Positions 54,241 to 64,000 of a stretch of DNA of 64,000 bases are shown here, one piece after another. The stretch spans positions 48,033,402-48,097,401 of the forward strand of contig NC_091930.1 in NCBI RefSeq assembly GCF_041260155.1, read 5' to 3'. The DNA comes from Ptychodera flava. Its lineage: Eukaryota > Hemichordata > Enteropneusta > Ptychoderidae. Numbering within the stretch: the stretch's first letter is position 1; the number at the start of each line of letters is the position of its first letter. A program made the position numbers and the translations under genes. Below the pieces are notes generated by a model that was not told the origin of the DNA, did no database searches, and saw nothing but the letters and a program-made list of their open reading frames with translations.

Positions 54241-54260
54241 TGCAATATCTAGATATTGCA
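54241..54260. promoter_or_regulatory. Perfect 20-bp palindrome upstream of gene E
   Basis: TGCAATATCTAGATATTGCA is its own reverse complement. Half-site-like copies follow (GCAATATCTAAGCAAT, AATTAGATATCAC). It lies ~260 bp before the gene E ATG and has a counterpart upstream of gene D (37340). Binding of a dimeric transcription factor is inferred. Confidence 0.55.
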
Positions 54261-54517
54261 ATAATGTGGAGCAATATCTAAGCAATACACCGTAGTGGTA
54301 CAATAATTAGATATCACGATGCCACAATACGCCAACGCCAGTGCAATAGAAATGTTTTCACTTTATAACTTTGCGCCCTCAACGGCCTGTTTTCGTATCT
54401 GTGACTATACTGGGATTTTATTGATATTTTAACGGCGGTAAGGTCAGGTCAAATTTCTCAAGTTGCTCCGGTGAAGAGAAGGTACATCTCGGCCGATATA
54501 AAACCATAACGACAATC

Positions 54518-62704
<8,187 letters not shown>

Positions 62705-62828
62705 GTAAGTGTTGTAATCTTTTGGATTGGACAAAACTTTAACACCATATTAAAATGTTATGCATTTCTGTTTTTCCATGTTTGTCTTCTTGTCTCATTT
62801 CCACAGCCACGCAGCCAGCCTGTCCCTT

Positions 62829-62877
62829 AGTCAGTCAGTCAGTCAGTCAGTCAGTCAGTCAGCCAGTCAGTCAGTCA

Positions 62878-62939
<62 letters not shown>

Positions 62940-63080
62940 ATGTATGTATGTATGTATGTATGTATGTATGTATGTATGTATGTATGTATGTATGTATGTA
63001 TGTATGTATGTATGTATGTATGTATGTATGTATGTATGTATGTATGTATGTATGTATGTATGTATGTATGTATGTATGTA
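62829..63080. repeat. (CAGT)n-(CTGT)n-(ATGT)n microsatellite
   Basis: Three tetranucleotide blocks in gene E intron 5; generates spurious long open frames. Confidence 0.97.
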
Positions 63081-63307
63081 GATTAATGGATAAGTTTATA
63101 TTGCAGGAAATATAATAATTCATCGCCTGTTTGACATTTTGATTTTTAGTAATCTTACTATTTTGTTTTTGACATTTTGATTTTTAGTGATTTTGTTTTA
63201 TGAAAGTTTTTTAGAGTGGGAATATGAGTCATTGTCTTACCCTGCATTGATTCACCTTCTTAAATATTTGTTTATATATTCGAGGGAAAGCAAGACCAGT
63301 GTCGTTA

Positions 63308-64000
63308 GGGAGCCTTCAGAAATTACAGGGGGTTGGCCGGGGGAATTCAGTGCACACCTGACTGTCATGTCTGCAATGTGACCCTCCCCTGTCCGACATT
63401 CTATAACTTGACCCTCCCCAACCACTGCAAGATGTGGCTGACCGCTTTACCTAAAAATATCAAATCATAATACATGAGGGTTTATCAGGCAAACTACTGA
63501 AAATTTTTCCACACAACAAGCTACCTGTACATTTATATATATTTGCATATATATACATGTATGTAAATGTACTTTGCTTGAAGAGGGAAGTGAAACGTGC
63601 ATGTGTGTACAATTTCATTAATAATGTTAATTCAATATACATGGTAGTCTATGAGAGAACTATGAACAATTTTTTCCAAAATAAACCTAACAATATCTGT
63701 GCATTTATATACGTTTGATACTGCATACAAGTGTACATGATTGGACTAGGGTGGTTGAAAGTCCATGTGTGTGCAAGACATTTGATTTTGGAACTCCACA
63801 CAAAATGTTACAACACTATACATGGTAGTCTATGAGGAAACTTTGAATAAAAAGTTTTGTTTTTAATACAAAACTAGCTAAATCTGTGTATTTTTAGACT
63901 TTTGATAATCATGTTTGTGCATAGAGAATATCAGGAAATATCACATGGACAATCGAAGGTTAGGCTGTAAAATAAGCTTCTGTTAAAAGTGAACCTCCCC
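63308..64000. mobile_element. Left part of a GGGAGC-type MITE (right end outside)
   Basis: Starts GGGAGCCTTCAGAAATTACA right after TTA (63305-63307), and contains repeated TGACCCTCCCC-type blocks as in the 3820 and 37472 elements. The right terminus was not reached, so the boundary is uncertain. Confidence 0.5.

Overview
This looks like nuclear DNA of a marine invertebrate animal, plausibly a non-vertebrate deuterostome (inference from gene style and repeats; the species cannot be fixed from sequence alone). The genes are intron-rich with GT-AG junctions, the DNA is AT-rich, and it is full of long tetranucleotide microsatellites, MITEs and broken LINEs. The backbone is a head-to-tail array of five plus-strand carboxylesterase-family (alpha/beta hydrolase) genes, here called A to E, all built on the same eight-exon plan: A (253-7614, 5' end outside the window), B (9180-15411, with a second possible last exon at 16331-16425), C (26893-34208), D (37985-48328) and E (54518-62704, 3' end outside the window). 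B and C are recent sisters, as are D and E; A is a more diverged relative of B/C. Where the exons are in the window they encode a signal peptide, an oxyanion-hole HGG motif, a nucleophile in GESAGS, a Glu in ADEGT and a His in HGE, so secreted or membrane-anchored serine esterases are expected. The last exon differs from gene to gene: hydrophobic tails in A, B (8a) and C, short soluble tails in D and in B (8b). Every tail has a single Cys, a layout reminiscent of the alternative C-terminal peptides of cholinesterases.

Layout: 1-7614 gene A with three MITEs in its introns, a frameshift in exon 7 and a gene-conversion-like tract. 7615-9179 spacer with gene B's putative promoter module. 9180-16425 gene B with alternative 3' ends. 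16426-19320 MITEs and a second copy of the gene B promoter module, split by a 1.48-kb DNA transposon. 19321-26892 an inserted-looking segment carrying an uncharacterised XPG/FEN1-like nuclease gene with a Cys-rich C-terminus; its N-terminal half is broken and its last 789 codons are open. 26893-34208 gene C. 34209-37984 spacer with microsatellites and a LINE 3' fragment. 37985-48328 gene D, with a LINE in intron 5. 48329-54517 spacer with a second, broken LINE. 54518-64000 gene E, whose first intron holds a 4.1-kb giant foldback element.

The esterase genes probably act as a small family of extracellular detoxifying or digestive esterases diversified by tail choice, duplication and gene conversion; substrates cannot be read from sequence. 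The points most worth following are the tandem alternative terminal exons of gene B, the separated promoter module upstream of gene C, the shared 20-bp palindrome upstream of D and E, and the XPG-like/Cys-rich protein.
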